Of a stretch of DNA of 64,000 nt, positions 20,443-32,892 are shown piece by piece. Origin of the DNA: Ceratopteris richardii (Eukaryota > Streptophyta > Polypodiopsida > Polypodiales > Pteridaceae); contig CM035430.1 of NCBI GenBank assembly GCA_020310875.1, positions 104,528,431 to 104,592,430 on the forward strand. The letters run 5' to 3'. Every line of letters begins with the position of its first letter. Position 1 is the stretch's first letter. The notes beneath the pieces are model-generated. The model made no database searches, was not told the DNA's origin, and saw only the letters and a list, made by a program, of their open reading frames with translations. The position numbers and the translations under genes were made by a program.

Positions 20443-23244
20443 CCTTGATGTACAACAACAGTAGGAGTTCTGTTCATGATGTATACAGTAGTGCGCACAG
20501 CTTTTGCCCAATAACAATGAGGCACATTCTTCTTATCCATCAATGCTCTTGCTATTTTTGCAACATGTCTATTTTTGTATTCAGTAATGCCATTCTATTG
20601 TGGTGTGTACCTGCATGAAAACTGACATTGAATTCCATGACTTTTAAGAAAGTTGTTGAACTCATTTGACATGTATTCACCTCCTCCATCAGACCTTAAC
20701 GTCTGAATATACTTTCTTGTCTACTTTTCCACCATAACCTTAAAATTCTGGAAGTGAGTGGACACCTCACTCTTCTCTTTCATGAAATATACCCATAGTT
20801 TTCGTGTATGTTCATCAATGAAAGTAACATAGAACGTGCAACCACCCATGTAGGACCCAAAACATTTGTATGTACTATTTCTAGCACATTCTCACTAACA
20901 TGCTTGTCATGCAAAAATGATGCTCTTGAATGTTTACCAAATTGACATGCTGCACATACCTTTTGCATTTTTGCAACTTTGAAATTTGGTAGTCCATTAA
21001 CAATCTCCTTGGACTCCATCAATTTCAACCTCTACAAGTTTGCATGTACAATTCGTTTATGCCAGATCTCTATATCAACAATAACTCTTGCACCTTTTGC
21101 AAACATGGCTGCATTCATTTTAGGAATTTTCACATTTAAGGTGAGCATCCTATCGACTTTGTTTCCGTTGGAAATCAATTGTCCACCCTGTTTGTTCTCT
21201 TCTATATATAATCCATCAACACTGAACCTAACTTGTAATCCTTGGTCAACCATTTGTCCAACAGAAACCAAATTCTTTGGTATATTTGGAACATGCAACA
21301 CATCAACAAGATGTTTTACCTTCCTATCCTCCATAGACAATGCTGTGTATCTTGTATGCTCAATAAGGTGTGATGTGTCATCACCTGTTTCAACATATCC
21401 AGGAACTGGCAATTTTTGCAAACTACTAAACCATTCTGCATGACTGTTCATGTGATTTGAAGCACCTGAATCAACATACCAGACATTTCCATTCAATTTT
21501 GAAACATCAACAGACATCATATTCATCATATGATGTTGAACCATGAACAAGTTCTTAGAATCATCTGCACTTATGGATGCATAGTTTTCTTGCTGCCTTC
21601 TATTATTATGATTCTTCAACTTGCACTCATATTCAAAATGTCTAGGTTTACCACAATTCCAACATCCTTTATTGTCATTACTTGAATCATTTCTTTAGAA
21701 ATTTTTGCAGCCTCTTTAGCTCCCCCTGCCTTGAAAGTGTCCTCTACCTTTGACATGATTCTGATGTTGACCTTGGTCTTGGTTACTATGTCCTCTTCCA
21801 CTTTTGAAGCCTCTACCTCTGCCTCTTCCTCTGCAAAAGTAGAATACCTTCTCAAAACTAGGTTTTCCTTGGGAGTTCGAGTCCTCACAAAGATTATTTT
21901 CTTCAATAATCAACATGGACACCAGATCAACAAAATTTAAAATATTTTCCCTCGTCTAAATAGATGTTCTAAACTTCTTATATGTAGCTCATAAACCATG
22001 AAGGCACACTTCCAACTTATCATCATCATCTACATTAATCCCAATAGATGCAAGTGACTCACATATGCTTTTGCTTTTCAAGGTGTATTCACTTATCGAC
22101 ATGCCCTTTTTATCCAATGTATGTAGCTTGTTCTTGAGTTCCAATTTTCATGCCTTTGTATTGGTCTCATACAATGTGATCAAGTTGTTCCAAGCCTCTT
22201 TCAGAGTCTTGGCATCTTGTATGTGCCCAATCATGCTATCTTGTATGCTACCTAATAGCCAATACATTACCTTTTGTGCTCCTTGATTCCATTCCTCATA
22301 TGCACTTAACTGGTCCATAGTTTGATTCCTCTCTGGTAACTGTGGAGCGTTTTTGTTTTCTCCTTTGATGTGCTTCCAATAGACTTTCCCATGAAGAAAT
22401 TCCTCATTCTGAATCTCCAAGCATGGAAGTTGTTCTTGTCGAGCTTATCGCTCATAAATTGGCTCATTCCATCCACGTTTTCCATTTCTGCAGCAATTTA
22501 CAACATTGCAAAGACACTACAAGCAGTACTTTTGCTTGAACACTATCGCACTATGACGTGATAGTTTGATCTCAGAAAAACATAGTTTTTGTGTATCACC
22601 AGTACACATATTTTCTTGAAATTTTGGATATGGAGTATATCGAACAGGACGCAACAATTTTGCAAACTCACCTCGTTTTTTTGTGGGTCTCACTTGAAAG
22701 GGCTAAAAAACGGAGGTCGACATGGCTCCAAAACAGAAATCCGACAAAAATGAGTGAGTCCAACGGGATAAGTCATGAAAATATTTTGAGGCCTTCTACC
22801 TTTGCACCAATTTTTGTAGCAATCTGAGATCTTTTGTGAATCTTGCATACTCTTCACCGTCGGCCTTCTCCATAAGCTCTCTATAGCCACACTGGCTCTA
22901 ATACCATGTCACGAGGAAGGAGATAAGGAAAAGAGATCACATACATACTCTCACAATCAAAGAAGAGCACATACACAGATTCAAGCAAGGAAGAATTATG
23001 TTCTTCTTCTTCTATTATATGAAAGGAATGTACAAGAATGACCTAAAAACAATAATACAACAAGTGCAACATATAAAGAACAATACATAAGGAAAACCCT
23101 AATGTCTACGAATGAGTGAGCTGGCAAGAAAAAAATGTGCCATCACTCTCAGTAGATAAATCTAGTAAACCTCAATGAAGTATCATTGACATATATCGAC
23201 CTGAACACTATACATGTCAAAGAAATGAAAAGTGATACGTGTCA
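20443..23244 (-). mobile_element. Old Copia element, 5' half with 5' LTR
   Basis: The 5' LTR is about 22907-23244 (TGTCACGAGG to ATACGTGTCA on the + strand). Immediately inside it on the minus strand is a primer-site-like TGGTATTAGAGCC. Gag (around 22148-22500), a zinc-knuckle region near 21620-21720, protease (VWYVDSGASNHMNSHAEWF, near 21480) and the integrase N-terminal part (IEIWHKRIVHANL, then CAACQFGKHSRASFLHDKH, near 20950) follow. It continues at 14133-14615 beyond the inserted Copia. It has several breaks and is clearly older than its insert. It inserted next to the Copia fragment at 23245-23823. Confidence 0.8.
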
Positions 23245-23823
23245 TCCTAGATCATCACATGTTGAGCTTGATATCTCAACATTTATCACTTGTAGGTCCA
23301 TGTCTACCCATCGATGGTCTTCATTAATTGCATTTTCCTTTTCCTTACTACTATCTTCACTTGAACAAGCTTTGGTGGCATGCTTGAAGTGGTTGTACCA
23401 CTCATCTCCATGCTTTGTTGTTGCTCTTGAACTTCTATTGGCCTCATATGCATCCTCAACCTATAACACATCTTTGCTACCACATCAAGGTAGACGCTCA
23501 TCAAATATTACAACTCAAGACACCTTAATCTCTTTGGAGTTAGGGTTATAACATATAAAACTCTTTTTCTTTGAAGACTATCCAAGAAATATATATGTAT
23601 CTACCTTCGAGTATAACTTCTGTCTCAACTCGAGGTATGTGAACATAACACACTCAACCAAAGACTTTGAGATATGAAATATTGGGTTTCTTACCACATC
23701 AAGCTTTGTTTAAGGTGTGACTCCATGTAGTTCTGAGATTGGACACCTATTCATAATGTACGTGGTTGTATCTGCTACATCAAGCCAATAGGAATTAGGA
23801 ACATTCATTTTTGTTAACATAAC
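23245..23823 (-). mobile_element. Oldest Copia fragment, integrase part (left piece)
   Basis: The minus strand shows Copia integrase text (MLTKMNVPNSYWLDVADTTT, YIMNRCPISELHGVTP). It is the left piece of an old element whose right piece is at 42132-42760. The Gypsy element 23824-42131 lies between them with ATAAC on both sides. It is decayed with many breaks, and no LTR remains. Confidence 0.7.
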
Positions 23824-23937
23824 TATTGGGGGATTCTTGTGCAGAAAGGGATTTGAGTGTTTGTAGAAGAAGGGGGAAAGATAAGAAGAAAGATAGAGAC
23901 ACTGGAAGCTTCTATAGGTACAATACAATCCAAATGC
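23824..23937 (-). repeat. Partial 3' LTR of the Gypsy element
   Basis: About 114 bp match the start of the LTRs at 41068 and 32893 (GGGGGATTC, then AGAAAGGGATTTGAGTG). They run into a G-rich and GA-rich low-complexity stretch instead of the rest of the LTR. Confidence 0.8.
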
Positions 23938-24037
23938 AGGTGGGTGGGTGAGAGGGGGGGTCGGGGGGGGGGGGGGGGTGTGGGGGGGGTGGTGGATGGG
24001 CGCGTGGGTGGGTGGGTGGGGGGATGGGGGAAGAGAG

Positions 24038-24080
<43 letters not shown>
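23938..24080. repeat. G-rich tract followed by (GA)n
   Basis: Runs of 6 to 17 G with single-base spacers at about 23950-24025, then a GA run at about 24037-24077. The long open frames across it (poly-Gly, RERE) are composition artefacts. The G tract could form quadruplexes. Confidence 0.85.
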
Positions 24081-24082
<2 letters not shown>

Positions 24083-24488
24083 GAAAAATACCTTGAAAAC
24101 TATAAAAAATACTAATAAAATCCAAAAAAATTCAAAAAATTTGCAAAAAAAAATCAAGAAAAATTCTCAAAAAATTTCTCAACATTCCTAGGCCATTTTC
24201 TCACTCAAAACCACAGAGAGATTCCTTTATTCTTCCATTTTATCAAGAAAATGGCATTGAAAAAGATGAAAAAATACTAGAAAAAATTCTAAAAATGCCT
24301 TAAAAATTCCCAAAAATTTCCTAAACTTTTTTCTTATGCAAAGGTTGTGAAATGACTTCTAAGTTGCATAAAGAGCAAGGAAAAATCATGAAAATGGGAT
24401 AAAAACTACTAAAACTTGAGCAAAATGGAATGAGAAGGTTACGTACAACTTGGACAGATTTTGCAAGTTCTAGGTGATCCAGAAAGCT

Positions 24489-25133
24489 TCAGTAATGTTG
24501 ATGATAGGCCTTGAGCCTTGATATATTGACAAGTGGTAGCACCTCCCCTTCTAGAGTCTCTGACTCCACTGCACTCGAATTCATCATGGTCTTAATTCGA
24601 TAAGGTCCTTCCCAGTGAGGAAGCCATTTTCCCCTTACTTGTGTGTGGATTTGAGGTCTATGGAGAAGAACTAACATGCCTGTTTGTAAGTTATTATTCC
24701 ACAGATTTCGATCATGTGCCTCCTTCCTCTTCATTTGAGTCTCTATCAATTGTTTTGCAGCATGTAGACGTATCTCTTCCACTTTGTGCAGTGCTCCAAG
24801 CCAGTGATAGACACCACACTCTTTCTTTCCCTGCATGAATGCTAGTTTTGGTGACCCATGTAGAAATTCAAAGGGTTCAATAGGCAATATCCCATAAACC
24901 AATTGGAAACGAGAGTATCCAATTGCTTCTTTGTAGGCTAATCTGTACGCCCATAGAGTACCTTGATAAGCTATGCCCCAAGAAGTGGGTTGTAACATAC
25001 ATTCCTTCCTTAACATGGCAATTAATACCTTATTGATGGATTTTGCTTGTCCATTAACTCTTGGATAATAGGCACAAGAGGTCCTATGTAGAATTTTATA
25101 CCTGTTAAACATTTCATGTAGGACCATGTTCAC
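24489..25133 (-). pseudogene. Gypsy integrase segment, copy in unit 1
   Basis: A 214-codon frame showing the C-terminal half of a Gypsy integrase: SCAYYPRVNGQAKSINKVL, WAYRLAYKEAIGYSRFQLVY, then the GPYRIK-type C-terminal domain. Integrase inserts cDNA. The matching copy in unit 2 is 28523-29167, with a small number of differences. It is a fossil. Confidence 0.85.
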
Positions 25134-25613
25134 AAAATGAGTACCTTGGTCTATACAAATTTCAAGGGGGCATCCAAATCTACAAATTATGTTACTATAA
25201 ATGAAATCAGCAACAGTTTGTGCGGTGCAATCACGGGAGGCAATAGCTTCAGCCCACTTTGTTGCATAGTCACTTGCAATGAATAGATACTTTTATCTCT
25301 TTGGAAACGATGGAGGGTAGATGGGCCCTACAAAATCTAGCCCCCACTTCTCAAATGGTTGCTAAGAAGTGGAAATAATCAAGTGGTTGTGCCTCTGCTT
25401 TGTTGGCTTGCGTCCACACCTCTGACAGACATCACATGCTTTTCCCCATTCCTCTGCATCTTTGAATAATATAGGCTACCATAAGCCAACATCAAGGATT
25501 TTCTGGCTCATAATATGTCCTGCAAGGTGCCCACCACTTGTTCCTTCATGTGCAGATCTAAGGACTTCTCTGACTTCTTCTTCCATGCGCTTTCTAAATC
25601 TCTTATCTTTTCC

Positions 25614-26150
25614 CTATCTATATAATTTTCCCTCAATGAAGGTAAAAGGTCTGCTTTTGATTAGCAGTCTCTTTCTTTGTACTGCACTTGCCTTCTCTGG
25701 ATACAATCCAATTTTAATAAAATTCTTGATGTCATCATACCAACCTTGAGCTTGTACCGCAATTAGATTAGCATTTGGAAAATCATCATTTACTCCAATT
25801 GCTTGATCCATCATGTTGATCCTAGACAGGTGGTCTGCCATGATATTTTCTTTACCTGGTCTATGGACTACAGAAAAATAAAATTCCTGGAACAAAAGTA
25901 GCCACCTCCATATCCTCCCAGTCGCTTGTGGCTTGTTCAATAAACACCCGAGTGGTTGATGATCAGTGATGATAACAAATTTCACTCCTAGCAAATAATT
26001 ATGAAACTTTTCTACAGCGAAAACCATTGCTAGCGCCTCCCTTTCTGTGCTGCTATAATTTTTTTCAGCCTTAGTCAAAATTCGACTAGCATACTGAATA
26101 GGTCTGTCAAGTTTGTATTCTTCACTGTGTTGAGCCAAAACTGCACCCAT
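25614..26150 (-). pseudogene. Gypsy RNase H segment, copy in unit 1
   Basis: MGAVLAQHSEEYKLDRPIQY, TEREALAMVFAVEKFHNYLL and FVIITDHQPLGCLL mark the RNase H that follows Gypsy RT. It ends with a linker (ENIMADHLSRI) towards integrase. The unit 2 counterpart is at 29924-30187. Confidence 0.85.
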
Positions 26151-26223
26151 TGCATATGCACTAGCATCTACATGTACATGGAGAGTATTTGACCAATCTG
26201 GTGTGATAAGAATCGGTGCAATC

Positions 26224-27143
26224 CATTAGGGAGAAAAATGAACCCTCTTTGGGCCTTTTAGATTAAGGGATGATTAGTGATCCACCAATGAGAAGAGAGC
26301 AGTGGACAAAGTCTAGTACCTAAATCTACTAGACTAAGACTATGCTTCCCTTGTTTTTTGCTAGTCAAAGACTCCAAAACTACTTTGCAAGCGTGGATTT
26401 TGTGAGAAGAGTGGTTTTCATAATGGGAAGATTCAAACAAAACCGTTGGATCTCCTCACATATCCAACGGATAATGTAAGTTTGCAAAAGTCAAGGCGTC
26501 CTTCAACATAGGCCCTTAGATCAATTGTTGATCGTGTGGCTCTTGTGTATTGGTGCAAAATTCCATGTGTGGGAGGCGTGTTCAAATTCTAGCCCTTGGA
26601 TTTGTCAAGGATCTAATGGCTATTGTTAAATCATTTAATGCAAGGGTGCATTTTGATGAGAGCCATTAGATCTTTTAATGATCCAATGATGCACACAGAT
26701 CCCAGTTTTTGCAAATGCGCCATTCATCCTGAACCCTTCATCTCAGCTTGATCTAGTGGATGAAAATGATCTCAAGGACCAAGAAAGCGCATGTCGGTGG
26801 ACACCATTGGATCTATGCTATTTCAAAGGCTACGATTGACTATGACCCAAACCTTCTCTCATTACTGTCCCTCTGCATCCTCCGACGTCAAAGGATCTTT
26901 TGACAGATCTTGTCGATTCTTGCCCCCCATCTCTTTTGATCTTAACCATTCACAATCAAAATCTAATGGCTAGAAATGCTTTCCTTTACACATTCACTCG
27001 AAGGGATATATTTCTTGCTATTTTATTGTAGAAAACCATGGGTGGTTTTGTATGTCCCCTTAATACACCACAATCTTAACTTTAATCCCTAAAAATTAGG
27101 AATCCTTACAAGGCCCATCCAAGCCTCACTTTTTTCCCTAATG
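26224..27143. mobile_element. Non-autonomous DNA transposon, copy in unit 1
   Basis: A 920-bp insert between RT and RNase H of the Gypsy. Its ends are an imperfect inverted repeat of about 34 bp (outer part CATTAGGGAGAAAAATGA against CATTAGGGAAAAAAGTGA, with GGGCCTT inside). It carries no transposase frame. The interior has many small repeats pairing TTGGATC or TTAGATC with GATCCAA or GATCTAA. The family was not recognised and no clean target duplication could be read. Confidence 0.7.
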
Positions 27144-27538
27144 CACTAATTTGGACCTTAATGTATGCTAAGCGTTTTCTTCTTCTTCTTCTTCTTCTTC
27201 CCATTTAAAGGGTACTTCTTTACCTGTAAGTCTAGCCAGTGGCCTGGCTATCTTTGCATACATTTTGATAAATCTTATGTGGTACCCCGTATGCCCCAAG
27301 AAGCTTTGAATCTCTTTAGGAGATTTGGGTTTAGGTAACGTTAGTATAGAAATAATTTTATGAGGGTCTGGAGCCATACCTTTAGCAGATACCGCATGTC
27401 CCAAGAGGGTTCCTTCTGTCACAAGAAAATGATATTTATTTGGGTTCATGTTTAGTTTAGTCTCCCTACATCTTTTAAAAACATTCCGCAATTGTCTCAA
27501 GTGATGATCCAAGCAATCCAAAGGGGTATCTTTGTGAG

Positions 27539-28211
27539 TGTTGGAGTTAGACGTCTACGAAAGCACGCGAACAACACAAGGAAGAAGAAGAAGCTTGGAG
27601 CACAACACACGATACTGAATGTATTACTAGAGAATGTACAAAGATAAGTAGCCCATTAGGGCAATAGGCATATATACAAGCCGGGGGAAAAAAACTCCTA
27701 AAGAGGGAAAAATGTGCCCCAGCGGTCCTGGTGTGTTCACACACATCACTACCTAAATATATCAACAAATCCCCTCTGGGAGTGATGCGGTGAACAATGA
27801 GCTGGCACTCATGTATAAGAAAGTGCCAAGCTATGTGGAAATCACTCCACAAAAGGAAGTAAGCCCAAAGCTTTGTGGAAAGCTTCAAACTTCTCCCTAG
27901 GCAGAGCCTTCGTGAAAAGGTCTGCAATGTTCTCCTGCGTGGGCACATATGCCAAGCTGATCTCCCCAGCAGAGAACCTCTCCCTGACATAATGATAATG
28001 CATCTCAATGTGCTTAGTGCAAGCATGGAACACAGGGTTCCTCGCAACTGCCAATGCGCTCTGACTGTCAGTGAAGATGGTGGTGGCAGAAGACTGACCA
28101 ACACCCAAATCAGCCATAAGGCGTGTGAGCCACACACACTCAACAGTCGCTTTGAAAGCTGCCCTATACTCAACCTCACAACTGGAAGTGGCCATAGTAG
28201 GCTGCTTCTTG
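27539..28211 (-). mobile_element. Copia 3' end duplicated inside unit 1
   Basis: LTR 27539-27767 followed by the RNase H end of the Copia found whole at 31569-37547. Both LTR copies are preceded by the same Gypsy RT sequence and GTGAG, so this is a by-product of the tandem duplication and not a separate insertion. Confidence 0.88.
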
Positions 28212-28522
28212 CTCAACATTCCTCGGCCATTTTCTCACTCAAAACCACAGAGAGATTCCTTTATTCTTCCATTTTATCAAGAAAATGGCATTGAAAAAGA
28301 TGAAAACATGCTAGAAAAAATTCTAAAAATGCCTTAAAAATTCCCAAAAATTTCCTAAAATTTTTTCTTATGCAAAGGTTGTGAAATGACTTCTAAGTTG
28401 CATAAAGAGCAAGGAAAAATCATGAAAATGGGATAAAAACTACTAAAACTTGAGCAAAATGGAATGAGAAGGTTACGTACAACCTCGACAGATTTTGCAA
28501 GTTCTAGGTGATCCAGAAAGCT

Positions 28523-29167
28523 TCAATAATGTTGATAATAGGCCTTGAGCCTTGATATATTGACAAGTGGTAGCACCTCTCCTTCTAGAGTCTCTAACTC
28601 CACTGCACTCGAATTCAACATCGTCTTAATTCGATAAGGTCCTTCACAGTGAGGAAGCCATTTTCCCCTTACTTGTGTGTGGATTTGAGGTCTATGGAGA
28701 AGAACTAACATGCCTGTTTGTAAGTTATTATTCCACAGATTTCGATCATGTGCCTCCTTCCTCTTCATTTGAGTCTCTATCAATTGTTTTGCAGCATGTA
28801 GACGTATCTCTTCCACTTTGTGCAGTGCTCCAAGCCGCTGATAGACACCACAATCTTTCTTTCCCTGCATGAATGCTAGTTTTGGTGACCCATGTAGAAA
28901 TTCAAAGGGTTCAATAGGCAATATCCCATAAACCAATTGGAAACGAGAGTATCCAATTGCTTCTTTGTAAGCTAATCTGTACGCCCATAAAGTACCTTGA
29001 TAAGCTATGCCCCAAGAAGTGGGTTGTAACATACATTCCTTCCTTAACATGGCAATTAATACCTTATTGATGGATTTTGCTTGTCCATTAGCTCTTGGAT
29101 AATAGGCACAAGAGGTCCTATGTAGAATTTTGTACCTGTTAAAAATTTCATGTAGGACCATGTTCAC
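28523..29167 (-). pseudogene. Gypsy integrase segment, copy in unit 2
   Basis: 214 codons, nearly identical to 24489-25133. It lies downstream of the RNase H segment at 29924-30187, in normal Gypsy order. Confidence 0.85.
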
Positions 29168-30260
29168 AAAATGAGTACCTTGGTCTGTACAAATTTCAAG
29201 GGGGCATCCAAATCTGCAAATTATGTTACTATAAATGAAATCAGCAACAATTTGTGCGATGCAATGAGGAGAGGCAATAGCTTCAAACCACTTTGTTGCA
29301 TAGTTAGTTGCGATGAATAGATACTTTTATCTCTTTGGAACCGATGTAGGGTAGATGGGCCCTACAAAATCTAGCCCCCACTTCTCAAATGGTTGCTAAG
29401 AAGTGGAAATAATCAAGGGGTTGTGCCTCTGCTTTGTTGGCTTGCGTCCACACCTCTGACAGACATCACATGCTTTTCCCCATTCCTCTGCATCTTTGAA
29501 TAATGTAGGCTACCATAAGCCAGCATCAAGGATTTTCTGGCTCATAATATGTCCTGCAAGGTGCCCACCACTTGTTCCTTCATGTGCAGATTTAAGGACT
29601 TCTCTCACTTCTTCTTCTTCCATGCACTTTCTAAATCTGTTATCTTTTCCCTATCTATATAATTTTCCCTCAATGAAGGTAAAAGGTCTGCTTTTGATTA
29701 GCAGTCTCTTTCTTTGTATTGCACTTGCCTTCTCTGGATACAATCCAATTTTAATAAAATTCTTGATGTCATCATACCAACCTTGAGCTTATACCGCAAA
29801 TAGATTAGCATTTGGAAAATCATCATTTACTCCAATTGCTTGATCCATCATGTTGATCCTGGACAGGTGGTCTTCCATGATATTTTCTTTACCTGGTCTA
29901 TGGACTACAGAAAAATCAAATTCCTAGAACAAAAGTAGCCACCTCCATATCCTCCCAGTCGCTTGTGGCTTGTTCAATAAACACCCGAGTGGTTGATGAT
30001 CAATGATGATAACAAATTTCACTCCTAGCAAATAATGATGAAACTTTTCTACAACGAAAACCATTGCTAGGGCCTCCCTTTCTGTGCTGCTATAATTTTT
30101 TTCAGCCTTAGTCAAAATTCGACTAGCATATTGAATAGGTCTGTCAAGTTTGTATTCTTCACTGTGTTGAGCCAAAACTGCACCCATTGCATATGCACTA
30201 GCATCTACATGTACATGGAGAGTATTTGACCAATCTGGTGTGATAAGAATCGGTGCAATC

Positions 30261-31179
30261 CATTAGGGAGAAAAATGAACCCTCTTTGGGCCTTTTAGAT
30301 TAAGGGATGATTAGTGATCCACCAATGAGAAGAGAGCAGTGGAAAAAGTCTAGTACCTAAATCTACTAGACTAAGACTAGGCTTCCCTTGTTTTTTGCCA
30401 GTCAAAGACTCCAAAACTACTTTGAAAGCGTGGATTTTGTGAGGAGTGGTTTTCATAATGGGAAGATTCAAACAAAACCGTTGGATCTCCTCACATATCC
30501 AACGGATAATGTAAGTTTGCAAAAGTCAAGGCGTCCTTTAACATAGGCCCTTAGATCAACTGTTGATCGTGTGGCTCCTGTGTATTGGTGCAAAATTCCA
30601 TGTGTGGGAGGCGTGTTCAATTTCTAGCCCTTGGATTTGTCAAGGATCTAATGGCTATTGTTGAATCATTTAATGCAAGGGTGCCTTTTGATGAGAGCCA
30701 TTAGATCTTTTAACGATCCAACGATGCACACAGATCCTAGTTTTCAGAAATGCGCCATTCACCCTGAACCCTTCGATCTCAGCTTGATCTAGTGGATGAA
30801 AATGATCTCGAGGACCAAGAAAGCGCATGTCGATGGACACCATTGGATCTATGCTATTTCAAAGGCTACGATTGACTATGACCCAAACCTTCTCTCATTA
30901 CTGTCCCTCTGCATCCTCCGACGTCAAAGGATCTTTTGACAGATCTTGTCGATTCTTGCCCCCCATCTCTTTTGATCTTAACCATTCACAATCAAAATCT
31001 AATGGCTAGATATGCTTTCCTTTATGCATTCACTCGAAGAGATATATTTCTTGCTATTTTATTGTAGAAAACCATGGGTGGTTTTGTATGTCCCCTTAAT
31101 ACACCACAATCTTAACTTTAATCCCTAAAAATTAGGAATCCTTACAAGGCCCATCCAAGGTTCACTTTTTTCCCTAATG
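30261..31179. mobile_element. Non-autonomous DNA transposon, copy in unit 2
   Basis: This 919-bp duplicate of 26224-27143 was carried along by the tandem duplication. The terminal inverted repeats match each other slightly better here (GTGAACCTTGGATGGGCCTT at the right end). Confidence 0.7.
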
Positions 31180-32892
31180 CACTAATTTGAACCTTAATGT
31201 ATGCTAAGCATTTTCTTCTTCTTCTTCTTTCCATTTAAAGGGTACTTCTTTACCTGTAAGTCTAGCCAGTGGCCTGGCTATCTCTACATACATTTTGATA
31301 AATCTTATGTGGTACCCCGTATGCCCCAAGAAGCTTTGAATCTCTTTAGGAGATTTTGGTTTAGGTAACTTTAGTATAGAAATAATTTTATCAGGGTGTG
31401 GAGCCATACGTTTAGTAGATACCACATGTCCCAAGAGGGTTCCTTCTGTCACAAGAAAATGATATTTATTTGGGTTCAGGTTTAGTTTAGTCTCCCTACA
31501 TCTTTTAAAAACATTCTGCAGTTGTCTCAAGTGATGATCCAAGCAATCCAAAGGGGTATCTTTGTGAGTGTTGGAGTTAGACGTCTGTGGAAGCACGTGA
31601 ACAACACAAGGAAGAAGAAGAAGCTTGGAGCACAACACAAGATACTGAATGTATTACTAGAGAATGTACAAAGATAAGTAGCCCATTAGGGTGATAGGCG
31701 TATATACAAGCCGGGGGAAAAAAACCTCCTAAAGAGGGAAAAAAGTGCCCCGGCGGTCTTGGTGTGTTCACCACATCACTACCTAAATATATCAACAAAT
31801 CGCCCCTAGGAGTGATGTGGTGAACAAGGAGTTGGCACTCATGTATAAGGAAGTGCCAAGCTATGTGGAAATCACTCCACAAAAGGAAGTAAGCCCAAAG
31901 CTTTGCGGAAAGCTTCAAACTTCTCCCTAGGCAGAGCCTTCGTGAAAAGGTCTGCAATGTTCTCCTGCGTGGGCACATATGCCAAGCTGATCTCCCCAGC
32001 AGAGAACCTCTCCTTGACATAATTTTAATGCATCTCAATGTGCTTAGTGCGAGCATGGAAGACAGGGTTCCTCGCAACTACCAATGCGCTCTGACTGTCA
32101 GTGAAGATGGTGGTGGCAGAAGACTGACCAACACCCAAATCAGCCATAAGGCGTCTGAGCCACACACACTCAACAGTCGCTTTGAAAGCTGCCCTATACT
32201 CAGCCTCACAACTGGAAGTGGCCATAGTAGGCTGCTTCTTGCTCAACCAAGATATACATGAGCTACCAAGCATGAAGCAAAAGCCACTAGTGGACACACG
32301 AGTGTCATAGCAACCAGCCCAATCAGAGTCAGAAAAAACATGCAAATCTTGCGGTAGTGATCCCCCCTTGGGATAAAACAACCCAAGTAGCCGAGTGCCA
32401 CTCAAGTAGCGAAAGATACGCTTAATCGCCTACCAATGCTTGACTCCTGGGCAATGCATAAAGTTGCTCATCTGTGAGACAGCAAACTGAATATCTGGCC
32501 GAGTAATGCATAAGTAAATCAAGCATCCAACAGCCTGCTGATAGAGAACAACATCAAATGCATCTCCAACATGATGAAGACTCAATAGTAAACCTGTCTC
32601 CATAGGAGTGGTAATAGGCTTACAGTCTTCAAAGCCAAAATGTTGCAATAATGTGTTAATATATTTCGTTTGACACAAAGCCATTCCACCATCAACTTGC
32701 ATAAACTTAATGCCTAAATAGTGATGCAAATGCCCCAAATCAGACATCTGAAATGAGGCATGCAAATCAGCCTTGAAATCAGCAATATGCTTCTCAATAG
32801 GACCAATGAGCAGCATGTCGTCAACATAGACAACAATGATCAGAAGTACATCATTAGCACACTTAACATATAAGGTGCTTTCAGTTGCACTG

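Larger units (their letters stand above)
24178..28211 (-). repeat. Tandem duplication unit 1 (4.03 kb)
   Basis: Spans Gypsy 3' sequence, integrase, RNase H, the DNA transposon, part of RT, a Copia LTR and the RNase H end of that Copia. It matches 28212-32241 throughout with roughly 3% differences in the lines I compared. Both boundaries carry CTCAAC. Confidence 0.92.
28212..32241 (-). repeat. Tandem duplication unit 2 (4.03 kb)
   Basis: Second copy of 24178-28211, in the same orientation and directly adjoining. CTCAAC occurs at 24178, 28212 and 32242. Beyond 32242 the Copia continues normally, so this unit is the one joined to the rest of that Copia. Confidence 0.92.

Noticed and set aside
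23857-24125. Gly-rich and RERE-rich frames on both strands
   Set aside because: They are translations of G runs and (GA)n and do not continue as normal protein text.
27539-28211. Independent Copia insertion
   Set aside because: It has the same neighbouring Gypsy bases and GTGAG as the LTR at 31569, and lies inside the 4.03-kb tandem duplication.
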